Source of the DNA: Mumia sp. ZJ1417
GTDB lineage: Bacteria > Actinomycetota > Actinomycetes > Propionibacteriales > Nocardioidaceae
DNA length: 64,000 bases
Assembly: GCF_014127285.1 (NCBI RefSeq)
Contig: NZ_CP059901.1
Location: 2,046,001-2,110,000, forward strand
Direction: 5' to 3'
The position numbers and the translations under genes are program-made. The notes beneath the pieces were generated by a model. The model saw only the letters and a program-made list of their open reading frames with translations, was not told where the DNA came from and made no database searches. Position 1 is the first letter of the stretch. Every line of letters begins with the position of its first letter. Shown here one piece after another: positions 1 through 8,213 of the stretch.

Positions 1-773
1 CCTGCGGGAACGGGACGCCCGGGCGGGACGTGGTTGGCGCGTACCGAGACCCACAGCGCGTTCACGGCACCGCCCTGGAGCGCGCCGACGAGCGAGGCGC
101 GGACCTGCAGCCACGACGTCAGCGACGCCACCGTCGGCCCGCTCAGCGGGTGCAGTGACTCGGGACGCTGCGTCGTCGACCGTTGGGGCCGGCGCCGCAC
201 ACGCAGGGTGCTCTCGCCCAGGTCGACGTCCTCGGTCGTCATCTGGCACAGCTCACCCGCGCGGGTGCCGGTGTCCACGACGACGCCGATCACCGCCCTC
301 AAGCGGTGAATCGCCAGCGCGCCCGGGCGCGATCCTGCTGCCGCCTCGGCAAGCCCGGCAAGCTGCTCCTGAAGCTGTGCGACCGTGCGCTGCGGGACGA
401 CCGGCCGACGCGCGAACTCGGCGGAGGTCCGCAGGTGCGAGGGGTCGACAGCGGCGGCTTCGGCGATCATCAGCAGGCACCGCAGCCGGATCTGGCTGCT
501 GGACGCGCTCGAGCGCGAACCGTCGCGTCGTTCACGGGAGCGAAGCGCGCCGGCCTCGGCGAGGTCGAGGTAGGCGCCGACGACGGTGGAGCTCAAGAGC
601 TCCGCGATGTCGCCACGAGCAGGGGAGGGGAGTTCGCCGGTTGCCGTGGCGAGAGCGAGCTCGCGTTCGACCCAACGCAGCTGCCGTAGACGCGAGGGGC
701 TCACCGAGCGGATGAGGCTCTCGACAGCAGCGTGAACGGACCCGAGGGCGGAGTCCCAGTTCTGTGGAAGCAC
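1..773 (-). CDS. Tyrosine recombinase/integrase, C-terminus cut by window edge
   Basis: Reading leftward from a GTG at 773, about 257 residues stay open to the window edge. The second half has the start of a tyrosine-recombinase catalytic domain: 'RLRAVIGVVVDTGTRAGEL', with the probable first catalytic Arg near residue 172, then 'TTEDVDLGESTLRVRRRPQ'. The HxxR and Tyr boxes would lie off the left edge, so activity cannot be judged. The N-terminal part is helical, as expected of a core-binding domain. No clear Shine-Dalgarno precedes the GTG, so the start is uncertain. A DUF4239-type gene is divergent. Family call is from motif recognition only. Confidence 0.62.
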   Translation of the reverse strand, partial: MLPQNWDSALGSVHAAVESLIRSVSPSRLRQLRWVERELALATATGELPSPARGDIAELLSSTVVGAYLDLAEAGALRSRERRDGSRSSASSSQIRLRCLLMIAEAAAVDPSHLRTSAEFARRPVVPQRTVAQLQEQLAGLAEAAAGSRPGALAIHRLRAVIGVVVDTGTRAGELCQMTTEDVDLGESTLRVRRRPQRSTTQRPESLHPLSGPTVASLTSWLQVRASLVGALQGGAVNALWVSVRANHVPPGRPVPA

Positions 774-951
774 AACTCGGATACTACCAAATAACAGGCC
801 CGATGCCGCAAGAACACGCCGCCGGTAGGGAAGTCGGTGGGTTTTGCACCGAAGGGAGGGGGCGGTTGCGGGGCATAGCTCATCCCGCACGGGTGATGTC
901 GACCACCCACGGTCGACGGACGATGTGGGGGGCAGCGGGGAAGGGGGCGGC

Positions 952-1776
952 GTGAACCTGTTCATCGGGGCGCTCGTCGTCGTGCTCGTGACGGCATGCA
1001 CCGTGACCGCAATGCTGCTGGTCCGGCGCCACGCTCCCGAGGGCAGCTACTTCGCCGACGGCGACCGTGCGTCGGGCGTGTTCGGTGTGCTCGCGACCGG
1101 GTTCGCGGTGATCCTCGGGTTCATCATCTTCCTCGCGTTTGAGTCGTACGACGCCTCTCGGACCGGTGCCGAGACTGAGGCGCTGTCGGTCGTGCAACAG
1201 GTCGAGACCGCCCAGTTTTTGCCCTCCGAGCGCGGTGAGGAGCTCACCGCGATGCTGATCTGCTACGCCCGGTCGGTCATCGACTCGGAGTGGCCGGCGA
1301 TGGATAAGGGCACTCTCGGGGACGCGTTCAACCCCTGGGGCGCCGAGATGTTCCGGACGATGCGCGCCTACGAGCCGGCCACCGCGGCCGAGGGGTCGGC
1401 CTACGACCGGTGGATGGATCAGACCGATGCGCGGGAGCAGGCGCGGATCGACCGGGTGCACGGCGTCGAAGGTGTCGTGCCGCTCCCGATCTGGATCGGG
1501 CTGTTCGTCATCGCTGCCGTGATCTTCGGCTACATGCTGTTCTTCGCCGACCGGGCCGAGCGTGCAAGGACCCAGGCGATGCTGATGGGCAGCGTCACCG
1601 TCGTCATCACCCTGCTCCTGCTCCTGCTGGTGTTCTTCGACAACCCTCACGGGGACGGCGTCGGCAGGCTCGAGCCGGTCGCGATGGAGCGGTCCCTGCG
1701 GCTGATCGCCGCCGCCGTCGAGGTTGCAGGGATCGACCCGCCTGAGCTCTGCGACAGCCATGGCCGCGCCCTCTGA
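952..1776 (+). CDS. DUF4239 (bestrophin-like) membrane protein
   Basis: This 274-residue protein has hydrophobic segments near residues 3-22 and 45-65 and two more near 180-205 and 210-235. The stretch 'GVFGVLATGFAVILGFIIFL' followed by 'FESYDASRTGAETEA' is typical of DUF4239 proteins. Its function is unknown, although the family resembles bestrophin channels. The GTG at 952 is preferred because it begins directly at the first membrane segment and has purine-rich GGGAAGGGGG upstream; an earlier in-frame start at 844 would add unlikely sequence. Its 3' end overlaps the next gene by 17 bases, suggesting co-translation. Confidence 0.7.
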   Translation: MNLFIGALVVVLVTACTVTAMLLVRRHAPEGSYFADGDRASGVFGVLATGFAVILGFIIFLAFESYDASRTGAETEALSVVQQVETAQFLPSERGEELTAMLICYARSVIDSEWPAMDKGTLGDAFNPWGAEMFRTMRAYEPATAAEGSAYDRWMDQTDAREQARIDRVHGVEGVVPLPIWIGLFVIAAVIFGYMLFFADRAERARTQAMLMGSVTVVITLLLLLLVFFDNPHGDGVGRLEPVAMERSLRLIAAAVEVAGIDPPELCDSHGRAL

Positions 1777-2398
1777 GCAGGCGAGCATGCTCCGCGAGCT
1801 CGCGGTGACCGTGCTGCTGGTGGTGGCGGCGGTCGCCACGTCGTGGAGCAGCTACCAGGCCACGCGCTGGCACGGCGAGCAGGCGGAGGCGGCGAGCCGT
1901 ACCAGCGCGATCCGGGTGGAGGCCGCCCGGGAACAGGGTCTGGCCGAGGCCCAGACCGAGATCGACGTCGCCACCTTCATCGCATGGGTCGATGCCGACC
2001 GCGGCGGTGAGCCGCAGCTCGCGGCGTTCTTCGAGGCGAGGTTCCGGCCTGAGTTCCGGACGGCGTTCGAGGCCTGGAGGGCGACGGACCCGTTCACCGA
2101 CGCCACCGCGCCGCCGACGCCGTTCGCGATGCCGGAGTACACCCTCGCCGCCGACAAGAAGGCGGACCAGCTCGACCGGGAGGCGGAGGCCTCGGCGGCC
2201 GAGGTGAGGGAGGACATCCAGCGCGCGAGCAACTACGTGCTCACCGTCGTCCTGTACGCCGTCGCGCTCTTCTTTGCGGGCATGAGCACCAAGATCGGCA
2301 GTCGCCGGCTGCAGACGGTGATGATCATCGCCGGCTACGTCGTCCTGATCGGCGCGATCGCGTGGATCGCGACGTTCCCGGTGAGCATCGCGCTCTGA
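1760..2398 (+). CDS. Membrane protein of unknown function, partner of the DUF4239 gene
   Basis: This 212-residue protein has a membrane segment near residues 11-28, a long polar helical part rich in Ala, Glu and Arg, and two C-terminal membrane segments near 165-185 and 193-211. The layout suggests a soluble, probably coiled, domain held between membrane anchors. The ATG at 1760 overlaps the preceding gene, so the two proteins are probably made together and may form one complex. I do not recognise a named family; the overall shape recalls DUF4337-type proteins, but that is a guess. Confidence 0.55.
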   Translation: MAAPSEQASMLRELAVTVLLVVAAVATSWSSYQATRWHGEQAEAASRTSAIRVEAAREQGLAEAQTEIDVATFIAWVDADRGGEPQLAAFFEARFRPEFRTAFEAWRATDPFTDATAPPTPFAMPEYTLAADKKADQLDREAEASAAEVREDIQRASNYVLTVVLYAVALFFAGMSTKIGSRRLQTVMIIAGYVVLIGAIAWIATFPVSIAL

Positions 2399-2400
2399 CG

Positions 2401-2961
2401 TCAGCTCAGCACGGGTGCGTACGTCAGCACGACATGGCCGTTGTCGAACACGCGCACGTCCGTACGGCGCAGCGGGATCGGCCCCGGGAGGCCGGAGAGC
2501 ACGGGGACACCACTGCCGAGCGCGACCGGGTCGACGATGATCCGCAGCTCGTCGACGACCCCCGTCGGGAGCAGGTCCGCGACGAGAGAGGAGCTGCCGA
2601 AGATCGCGATGTCCTTGCCCGGCTTCTCCTTGAGCGCACGGACGTGCCCCGCGATGTCGTCGGCGACGAACGTCGTCGGACCCCAGGAGTGCGTCGTCAT
2701 CGTCCGTGAGGCCACGACCTTGGGGAGGTCGTTCATGAAGCCGGCGACGACCTGGTCCGCGTCGTACGCCTGCGGGGTCGGCCAGTAGGCCGCCATCATC
2801 TCGAAGGTGACGCGTCCCATCACGATCGTGTCGATGTGGTCACCCTGAGCGCGTGAGTACTCCTCGAACTCCTCGTCGATGTCGAACCAGTCCGTCCCTC
2901 CGGCTGCGTCAGCGTGATAGCCGTCGACGGACGTCAGCAGGAACGCGTACACGGTGCGCAT
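2401..2961 (-). CDS. RibD C-terminal-like dihydrofolate reductase family protein
   Basis: The 186-residue protein starts 'MRTVYAFLLTSVDGYHAD' and carries 'IDTIVMGRVTFEMMAAYW' and 'IAIFGSSSLVADLLPTGVVDEL', the recurring blocks of the single-domain RibD-C/DHFR-like reductases. These bind NAD(P)H and act on unknown small molecules; this stand-alone form is not evidence for riboflavin synthesis. Full length for the family. It is divergent from the dehydratase-like gene at 3043, and it converges with the 3' end of the membrane-protein gene at 2398, two bases away. Confidence 0.8.
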   Translation of the reverse strand: MRTVYAFLLTSVDGYHADAAGGTDWFDIDEEFEEYSRAQGDHIDTIVMGRVTFEMMAAYWPTPQAYDADQVVAGFMNDLPKVVASRTMTTHSWGPTTFVADDIAGHVRALKEKPGKDIAIFGSSSLVADLLPTGVVDELRIIVDPVALGSGVPVLSGLPGPIPLRRTDVRVFDNGHVVLTYAPVLS

Positions 2962-3042
2962 GGATCTCCTCGTAGGTCGGTGGTCAAGGGTGGACGCCGC
3001 CGGACGGGCGAACTCATCGGCCTACGGTGGCATCATCGGCAG

Positions 3043-4041
3043 ATGAGTACGTCCACTGACACCGTGCCCACCGCCACCGGCCTGCCTGACCACGCCGACC
3101 TGCTCGACGCCACCCGCGCGGTGCGTGCAGCGTTCGCGCCGACGCCGCAGCAGGTATGGCCGTTGCTCAGCGAGGAGCTGGGCGCGACGGTCTGGGCCAA
3201 GCACGAGAACCACACGCCGCTCGGGGCGTTCAAGGCGCGCAGTGCGCTCGTCTACTTCGACCGGCTCGCACGCAGCGGGGCGCTGCCCACGGGCGTCGTC
3301 TCGGCGACGCGAGGCAACCACGGGCAGGCGCTCGCGTACGCGGCGGGGCGCCGCAGTATTCCCGCCACCGTCGTCGTGCCGAGGGGCAACAGCCGCGAGA
3401 AGAACGCAGCGATGCAGGCGCTCGGCGCCGAGCTGATCGAGCACGGAGCCGACTTCCAGGACTCGCTCGAGCACGCACGCGCCCTCGCCACGAAGCGGGG
3501 GATCGCGCTCGCGCCCAACTTCCACCCGTGGCTGGTCGCCGGAGCGGGCACCTACGCGCTGGAGTATCTGTCGGCGGTGCCCGACCTCGACGTCGTCTAT
3601 GTCCCGATCGGGCTCGGCTCCGGGGCGTGCGGGATGCTCGCGGCGAAGGCCGCGCTCGGGCACCGCGCCGAGGTGGTAGGGGTCGTGTCCGCGGGTGCGC
3701 GGGCGTACGCGGACTCGCTGGAGGCGGGCGCGCTGGTGTCCACGCCGGTGACGACACGGCTGGCCGACGGGATGGCGTGCCGTACGCCGGTGGCGGAGGC
3801 ACTCGCGCTGATCCGCGACGGGATCTCGCGGGTGGTCGTGGTGAGCGACGACGAGGTCTCCGACGCGATGAGGCTGCTGTACCGGACGACCCACAACGTC
3901 GCCGAGGGTGCGGGAGCCGCGGCCACCGCTGCCGCCACGCAGGAGCGCGACCGCAACGCCGGCCATATCGTCGGTGTCGTCGTCACCGGGGGCAACGTCG
4001 ACACCGACGTGTACGCGGCACAGCTGGCGCGACAGCCCTGA
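3043..4041 (+). CDS. Threonine/serine dehydratase-like PLP enzyme (fold type II)
   Basis: The 332-residue protein has the fold type II PLP pattern: 'ENHTPLGAFKARSA', with the Schiff-base lysine at about residue 64, then 'SATRGNHGQALAYAA' and a Gly-rich phosphate loop 'GLGSGACGM'. A C-terminal 'VVTGGNVD' matches the 'SGGN' block of threonine dehydratases. It lacks a C-terminal regulatory ACT domain, so it is the short, catabolic-type form. The ATG at 3043 is chosen because the in-frame extension upstream has no domain sequence. Substrate (threonine, serine or a hydroxy-aspartate) cannot be fixed from sequence. Confidence 0.85.
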   Translation: MSTSTDTVPTATGLPDHADLLDATRAVRAAFAPTPQQVWPLLSEELGATVWAKHENHTPLGAFKARSALVYFDRLARSGALPTGVVSATRGNHGQALAYAAGRRSIPATVVVPRGNSREKNAAMQALGAELIEHGADFQDSLEHARALATKRGIALAPNFHPWLVAGAGTYALEYLSAVPDLDVVYVPIGLGSGACGMLAAKAALGHRAEVVGVVSAGARAYADSLEAGALVSTPVTTRLADGMACRTPVAEALALIRDGISRVVVVSDDEVSDAMRLLYRTTHNVAEGAGAAATAAATQERDRNAGHIVGVVVTGGNVDTDVYAAQLARQP

Positions 4042-4084
4042 GTATTCGCTCGCTCGACGAGCCCGCGCATGGAAGGATCTCGCC

Positions 4085-4531
4085 GTGAATGACCTGAGGG
4101 AGATCTTTGCCGGGTCCTGGCGCGGTGTGCTGGTGACGCTCAAGCGCGACGGGCGGCCGCAGCTGTCGAACGTCGGGCACCTGTACGACCCGGAGGCCGA
4201 TGCCGTCCTCATCTCGACAACTGCCGACCGCGCGAAGGTCCGCAACCTCCAGCGTGACCCGCGGGCGAGCTACTACGCGACGACCGATGAGCTTGCGTCG
4301 TACGCGGTCGGAGAGGGCGACGCGGAGGTCGGTCCGGCGGCGGCCCACCCGGAGGATGCGGCGGTGGAGGCCCTCGTCGCGCACTACCGGGCCGTACGAG
4401 GCGAGCACCCCGACTGGGACGAGTTCCGGGCGGCGATGGTCGCGGAGCGTCGTGTCCTCGTGACCGTGCGGTTTTCGCGCGTCTATGGGTGGGCCGGACC
4501 GGTGGCGGCGTCGCGCACGCCCAGCGAGTAG
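4085..4531 (+). CDS. PPOX-class F420/FMN-dependent oxidoreductase
   Basis: This 148-residue protein has the split-barrel pattern 'GVLVTLKRDGRPQLSNVGHL...DAVLISTTADRAKVRNLQRDPRASYY', typical of pyridoxamine-phosphate-oxidase-like proteins that in actinobacteria often use F420 or FMN. The GTG at 4085 follows GGAAGG (about 4073-4078). Substrate is unknown. It lies 43 bases after the dehydratase-like gene and 25 bases before a DUF1801 gene, all on the same strand, so the three may share a transcript. A second PPOX protein lies at 34027. Confidence 0.82.
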   Translation: MNDLREIFAGSWRGVLVTLKRDGRPQLSNVGHLYDPEADAVLISTTADRAKVRNLQRDPRASYYATTDELASYAVGEGDAEVGPAAAHPEDAAVEALVAHYRAVRGEHPDWDEFRAAMVAERRVLVTVRFSRVYGWAGPVAASRTPSE

Positions 4532-4556
4532 ACGTCACCGCACCTACGCTGGCCCG

Positions 4557-4901
4557 ATGGGAACGGTCGACGACTATGTGTCAGAGCTCGAGGAGCCGCG
4601 CCGCTCCGTGGTGGCCGGTGTGTACGCTGCGGTCGCTGAGGCGGTTCCCGACGCCGAGCAGGGCAAGGGCTATGGGATGCCGGCGCTCGTCTACCGGGGC
4701 AAACCCCTGGTCAGTGTGATGTCGACGAAGAAGCACCTGTCGCTCTTCCCGTTCAGCAGCGACGTTGTCGCGCAGTTCGAGGACGACCTGGCCTCGTACG
4801 ACACGGCGAAGGGAACGATCAGGTTCCAGCCGGACGCCCCGCTGCCCGCCGACCTCGCCGTACGGATCGTCGAGGCGCGGCGGGACCAGATCGACGCCTG
4901 A
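4557..4901 (+). CDS. DUF1801 family protein
   Basis: The 114-residue protein has 'GKGYGMPALVYRGKPLVSV', 'KHLSLFPFSSDV' and 'KGTIRFQPDAPLPADLAVRIV', the conserved blocks of DUF1801 (YdhG/Fra-like, some members proposed to bind iron). No biochemical role can be assigned. The ATG at 4557 starts directly at the domain; there is an earlier in-frame ATG at 4485, but it reads through the end of the previous gene with Arg-rich sequence and is rejected. Confidence 0.8.
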   Translation: MGTVDDYVSELEEPRRSVVAGVYAAVAEAVPDAEQGKGYGMPALVYRGKPLVSVMSTKKHLSLFPFSSDVVAQFEDDLASYDTAKGTIRFQPDAPLPADLAVRIVEARRDQIDA

Positions 4902-4924
4902 GGCTGAGGCTGGTCGGGGCGCGC

Positions 4925-6025
4925 TCAGTCGCGCCCGAGGCGTGCCGCGGGGCGCAGCTCGTCGGCCAGGGTCCCCGTCATCGCTAGGGCGGCGAGCTCG
5001 ACGCCGAGCGCGGGCGCCTGCTTGTAGAGGTTGTGGCCAGCGACGAAGGCGATCCCGTCGTCCTCCCACACCGCGACTCCGTCGTCGCCCCAGGGGAGTG
5101 TCGTGACCCAGCAGTGCACGTGCCCGACCGGCGTCGGGTCGAGCCCCGGCAGCGCGACGCGGACGTAGTCGGCGGCTCGGGTCGCGAGGGCGTCCAGCGC
5201 TGCTGGATCGATCGACCGGCCGTCGTCGTTCACAGGGACCGACGCGGCGAGGCCGACGCCGTACCGGCTGTTGTCGGGGACGGGTGCCGCGTAGACGCCC
5301 TCCTCTCCGAAGGCGCCGCTGGAGTCCTGGAGCGTGGCGAGGCGGCGTGGCGGGGCCTCGCGCACGGCGAACGTGACCCGCACGTGCGCCGACACCTGGA
5401 CCGGAAGCGACAGGCCGATGCCGTGCGCAAGCGGGGCAGTGCCGAGGCCTGCGCAGACCACGACGTACGCGTGCGTGCCGCGGCGGGTGCCCGTGCGGAC
5501 CTCGACGGTCCCGCTCGCCGTCCGTCGCAGAGTCAGGACGTGGTCACGGACAAGCGCGTCACCGAGGGCGGCGCTGAGGCGCGTCACGGCGGCGCGCGTA
5601 CGGATGGCGCCACCGGTCTCGTCGAGCATCGCGGGTCCGTCGTACGGGGCGAGCAGGGGAAGGCGGGCGCGGAGCTCGGCGGCGTCGAGCGGACGTACGG
5701 TGACGTCGGCCAACGTGCGGAGCACCTGCATCCGAGACTCGACGGCTGGGCCGAGCGCGACCGCTCCGTCCGGGGAGACGAGCTCGGTGCCGAAGGTGTC
5801 GCTCCACTCCCGCCAGATCGCGCGCGACCGGGTGACGAAGCCGGCTAGACGTGCGTCCACGTGGGCATGCCGGAAGATCCGCGCGTCACCGGCGGACTGT
5901 CCGCCCCCAGGGGCTCCGGCCTCGTACACGGTCACCGAGGCACCCGCGCGGGTCAGCTCGTACGCGGTCGCGAGGCCGACGATCCCTGCGCCGACGACGG
6001 CGACATCGGTGGTGGAGGTGAGCAT
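4925..6025 (-). CDS. FAD-dependent amine/amino-acid oxidase (DAO family)
   Basis: The 366-residue protein opens with the dinucleotide-binding motif 'VAVVGAGIVGLATAYEL' and continues 'VTVYEAG', then 'GDARIFRHAH', which resembles the FAD-attachment/active-site segment of sarcosine and N-methyl-amino-acid oxidases. A C-terminal 'DDGIAFVAGHNLYKQAPALG' matches the second FAD-contact block of the family. The likely reaction is oxidation of a secondary or primary amine giving H2O2; the substrate is not readable. I saw no cysteine at the usual covalent flavin site. Full length; single gene, convergent with the DUF1801 gene. Confidence 0.83.
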   Translation of the reverse strand: MLTSTTDVAVVGAGIVGLATAYELTRAGASVTVYEAGAPGGGQSAGDARIFRHAHVDARLAGFVTRSRAIWREWSDTFGTELVSPDGAVALGPAVESRMQVLRTLADVTVRPLDAAELRARLPLLAPYDGPAMLDETGGAIRTRAAVTRLSAALGDALVRDHVLTLRRTASGTVEVRTGTRRGTHAYVVVCAGLGTAPLAHGIGLSLPVQVSAHVRVTFAVREAPPRRLATLQDSSGAFGEEGVYAAPVPDNSRYGVGLAASVPVNDDGRSIDPAALDALATRAADYVRVALPGLDPTPVGHVHCWVTTLPWGDDGVAVWEDDGIAFVAGHNLYKQAPALGVELAALAMTGTLADELRPAARLGRD

Positions 6026-6069
6026 CCGCTCAGCCTAGGCCGATCGGTGGCGCCATGGTTGTGGCCAGG

Positions 6070-6897
6070 TCAGACGGCCCGCAGCGTGCCGGCGGCGCGT
6101 AGGCGCAGCGACTCGAGCGCGGCCGCGGTCGGGTCGTCCGTGGGGACGAGGACCATGATCTGCTGACTGTCGGCAGCAGGCAGCTCGAGGACCTCGCAGT
6201 CCAGGCGCAGCTCGCCTGCGACCGGGTGGAGCCACTGCTGGGTGCCGCGGGACACCGCCGTGTGACCGCTGAGGCGGCCGGTGAAATCGTCCCCAGCGAC
6301 CGCCGCCATCTCGGCGGTGAACGACCTCGAACGATCCGTCGCGGGGCCCTGCCACAGCTCCGCCACGCGCTCGTCGGCGATGCGTTCCCAGTCGGGGAAC
6401 GCGTGGCGTGCTCTCTTGTCGGTGAGGACGAAGCGGGTCAGATTTGGCTCCGCTCCGTCGAGCACGCCGAGGGGACGCGCCAGCCGGTCGAAGCCAGATG
6501 TGTGGGAGAGGAGGTCACCGATCCGGTTGACGACCGCGGCGATGCCGGGCTCGAGCTGGTCGAGGATCGCCTGGACGGCCGGCCGCACCGATGTCTGGTG
6601 CGGGACCACGCTGACGCACTCGCCGGACGTCGCCTTGGTGAGGTGGTGCAGGTGCTCTCGGTCGGTGACGTCGAGCTGGAGCGCCTCGGCGAGGGCGTGC
6701 ACGACCTGGATCGAGGGGTTGCGGTCGCGCCCCTGCTCGATGCGGGTGAGGTACTCGACGCTGATGCCGGCGAGCGCGGCCAGCTCCATGCGACGCAGGC
6801 CGGGAGTGCGGCGCCGGTCGCCAGACGGGAGGCCGAGCGACTCCGGCTTCGTGGCGTCGCGACGTGCGCGGACGAAGTCGCCGAGGGGCGTGCTCAT
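6070..6897 (-). CDS. XRE-family regulator with MmyB-like ligand-binding domain
   Basis: The 275-residue protein has an N-terminal helix-turn-helix ('RTPGLRRMELAALAGISVEY' then 'LTRIEQGRDRNPS') and a C-terminal MmyB-like PAS-type domain ('IGDLLSHTSGFDRL', 'DWERIADERVAELW'). Such regulators commonly repress a divergent oxidoreductase or SDR gene and respond to a small hydrophobic ligand. The ATG at 6897 is chosen over an upstream in-frame ATG because the domain starts there. It is divergent from the FMN reductase gene at 7010, with a palindrome at 6992-7010 between them. Confidence 0.87.
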   Translation of the reverse strand: MSTPLGDFVRARRDATKPESLGLPSGDRRRTPGLRRMELAALAGISVEYLTRIEQGRDRNPSIQVVHALAEALQLDVTDREHLHHLTKATSGECVSVVPHQTSVRPAVQAILDQLEPGIAAVVNRIGDLLSHTSGFDRLARPLGVLDGAEPNLTRFVLTDKRARHAFPDWERIADERVAELWQGPATDRSRSFTAEMAAVAGDDFTGRLSGHTAVSRGTQQWLHPVAGELRLDCEVLELPAADSQQIMVLVPTDDPTAAALESLRLRAAGTLRAV

Positions 6898-6991
6898 GAC
6901 CACCACAGTACGGCGGTGCGCGCCGTACTCCCTCGTACGAAGGTGGCCCTGTGGGGGCCAGCCTGAGCGCGGTCTGGTTGTGGCGCGCCGT

Positions 6992-7010
6992 TGTCTCCAC
7001 GCTGGAGACA
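6992..7010. promoter_or_regulatory. Perfect inverted repeat overlapping the FMN reductase start: probable operator
   Basis: TGTCTCCACGCTGGAGACA is a perfect repeat with 8-base arms and a 3-base spacer. Its last base is the A of the reductase ATG, and the only purine run near that start (GGAG) is inside the right arm. Binding of the divergent XRE/MmyB regulator here would block both transcription and ribosome access. A repeat of similar layout sits beside a second regulator of the same type at 37918-37934. Confidence 0.7.
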
Positions 7011-7609
7011 TGAGCGAGAACAGCAGACTTGTCATCCTGGTCGGCAGTGTCCGAGTGGGTCGCTTCGGTCCCGTCGTGGCCTCATGGGTCGCCGAGCAGG
7101 CACGCGCACACGGTGGTTTCGAGGTCGACGTGGTCGATCTTGCGGACGCCGATGTCCCACTGGCTCTGCCTGCGGAGTCGCCGAAGCTCGCGGGGGAGGC
7201 CTACCCGCGACCGGCGGGGATGCTCGAACTGACGGAGCGGTTAGACGCCGCCGAGGCATTCGTCATCGTGACCCCCGAGTACAACCACAGCTATCCCGCG
7301 TCACTCAAGGCGGCGATCGACTGGCACTTCACCCAGTGGACGGCCAAGCCCGTGGCGTTCGTGAGCTATGGGGGAGCAGCCGGCGGACGCCATGCCGTGC
7401 TCCACCTCGAGAACGTGCTGACCGAGCTGCACGCCGTGACGATCCGCGACGGGTTGTCCTTCCCGAACTACTTCCTGAACTTCGACATGGACGCCGGTCT
7501 GCCGAACGACGAGCAGACGGCGGTGTACGCGAAGGCGATGCTCGATCAGCTCGACTGGTGGGCGACGGTCTTGAAGGACGCCCGCCGGCGGGTGCCGTAC
7601 CCGGTCTGA
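7010..7609 (+). CDS. NADPH-dependent FMN reductase family protein
   Basis: This 199-residue flavodoxin-fold protein has the phosphate loop 'ILVGSVRVGRFGPVVASWV' and the family signature 'VTPEYNHSYPASLKAAIDW', followed by 'PVAFVSYGGAAGGRHAV'. It should reduce FMN, quinones or azo compounds with NADPH. The ATG at 7010 directly abuts the operator-like palindrome; spacing to GGAG is only two bases, so the mRNA may be nearly leaderless. It is divergent from the XRE/MmyB regulator and is its most likely target. Confidence 0.88.
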   Translation: MSENSRLVILVGSVRVGRFGPVVASWVAEQARAHGGFEVDVVDLADADVPLALPAESPKLAGEAYPRPAGMLELTERLDAAEAFVIVTPEYNHSYPASLKAAIDWHFTQWTAKPVAFVSYGGAAGGRHAVLHLENVLTELHAVTIRDGLSFPNYFLNFDMDAGLPNDEQTAVYAKAMLDQLDWWATVLKDARRRVPYPV

Positions 7610-7634
7610 TCGACGACGGAGCGACGGCGTTCGG

Positions 7635-8081
7635 TCACTCGAGGCCGTGCGGTGACTCGGGTGGTTCGGGCGGCACGGGGCGGCCGGGTGGTCGTACGCG
7701 ACGGCGCTTCTTGAGGGCCGCTGCCGCCGCGAGCACACCCCCGGTCACGGCGACGCTGACGAGCCACGGATTGACGCGCCAGCGCGGGCCGGGCGTATCC
7801 GAGGTCGTCGCGCACTCGTGCAGCGGGAAGCGGTTGCCAGGATGGAAGACGTGCGTGAAGTCGGCAGAGACGTACGCGAAGGATCCTGCCGGCAGCCCGA
7901 AATTCCAGAGCGTGCGATACCAGCGGCCGTTCGCGCGGTCGATCCAGCACGTCACATTCGCGTGCGAGCCCGGCCCGTCGGGAGGGGCGAGATGGTCGAT
8001 GACGTGCCGTGCGCCGTCCCAGACGGCGACGGGCTGCGTGCCGGTCGTGACCACGGCGGGGTAGTCGGCGTCGAGTCCCAT
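7635..8081 (-). CDS. Hypothetical protein with one C-terminal membrane segment
   Basis: The 148-residue protein has a soluble N-terminal part ('YPAVVTTGTQPVAVWDGARH', 'CWIDRANGRWYRTLWNFGLP') with two cysteines, then one hydrophobic segment near residues 106-122 followed by a Lys/Arg-rich stop-transfer run and a Pro-rich tail. No family recognised. It looks like a tail-anchored protein with the bulk in the outer space and the basic tail in the cytoplasm, but no signal peptide is visible. Convergent with the FMN reductase gene. Confidence 0.5.
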   Translation of the reverse strand: MGLDADYPAVVTTGTQPVAVWDGARHVIDHLAPPDGPGSHANVTCWIDRANGRWYRTLWNFGLPAGSFAYVSADFTHVFHPGNRFPLHECATTSDTPGPRWRVNPWLVSVAVTGGVLAAAAALKKRRRVRPPGRPVPPEPPESPHGLE

Positions 8082-8213
8082 GCGCCGACGCTAGCCGGGC
8101 GAGTGTCCGAGGAGTCCCGGTTTGCGTCCCGGTCTTGGGTCCTCACCACTGTCAGAGGCGAGGGTTAGCGTGGCCGCAAGGCCGGGCCCGCCGGCCGCCG
8201 GAGGGAGCACCCC

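Noticed and set aside
3022-4245. Minus-strand open frame of 407 codons
   Set aside because: Opposite the dehydratase-like gene, whose PLP motif is clear; Arg-rich, no domain. Shadow.
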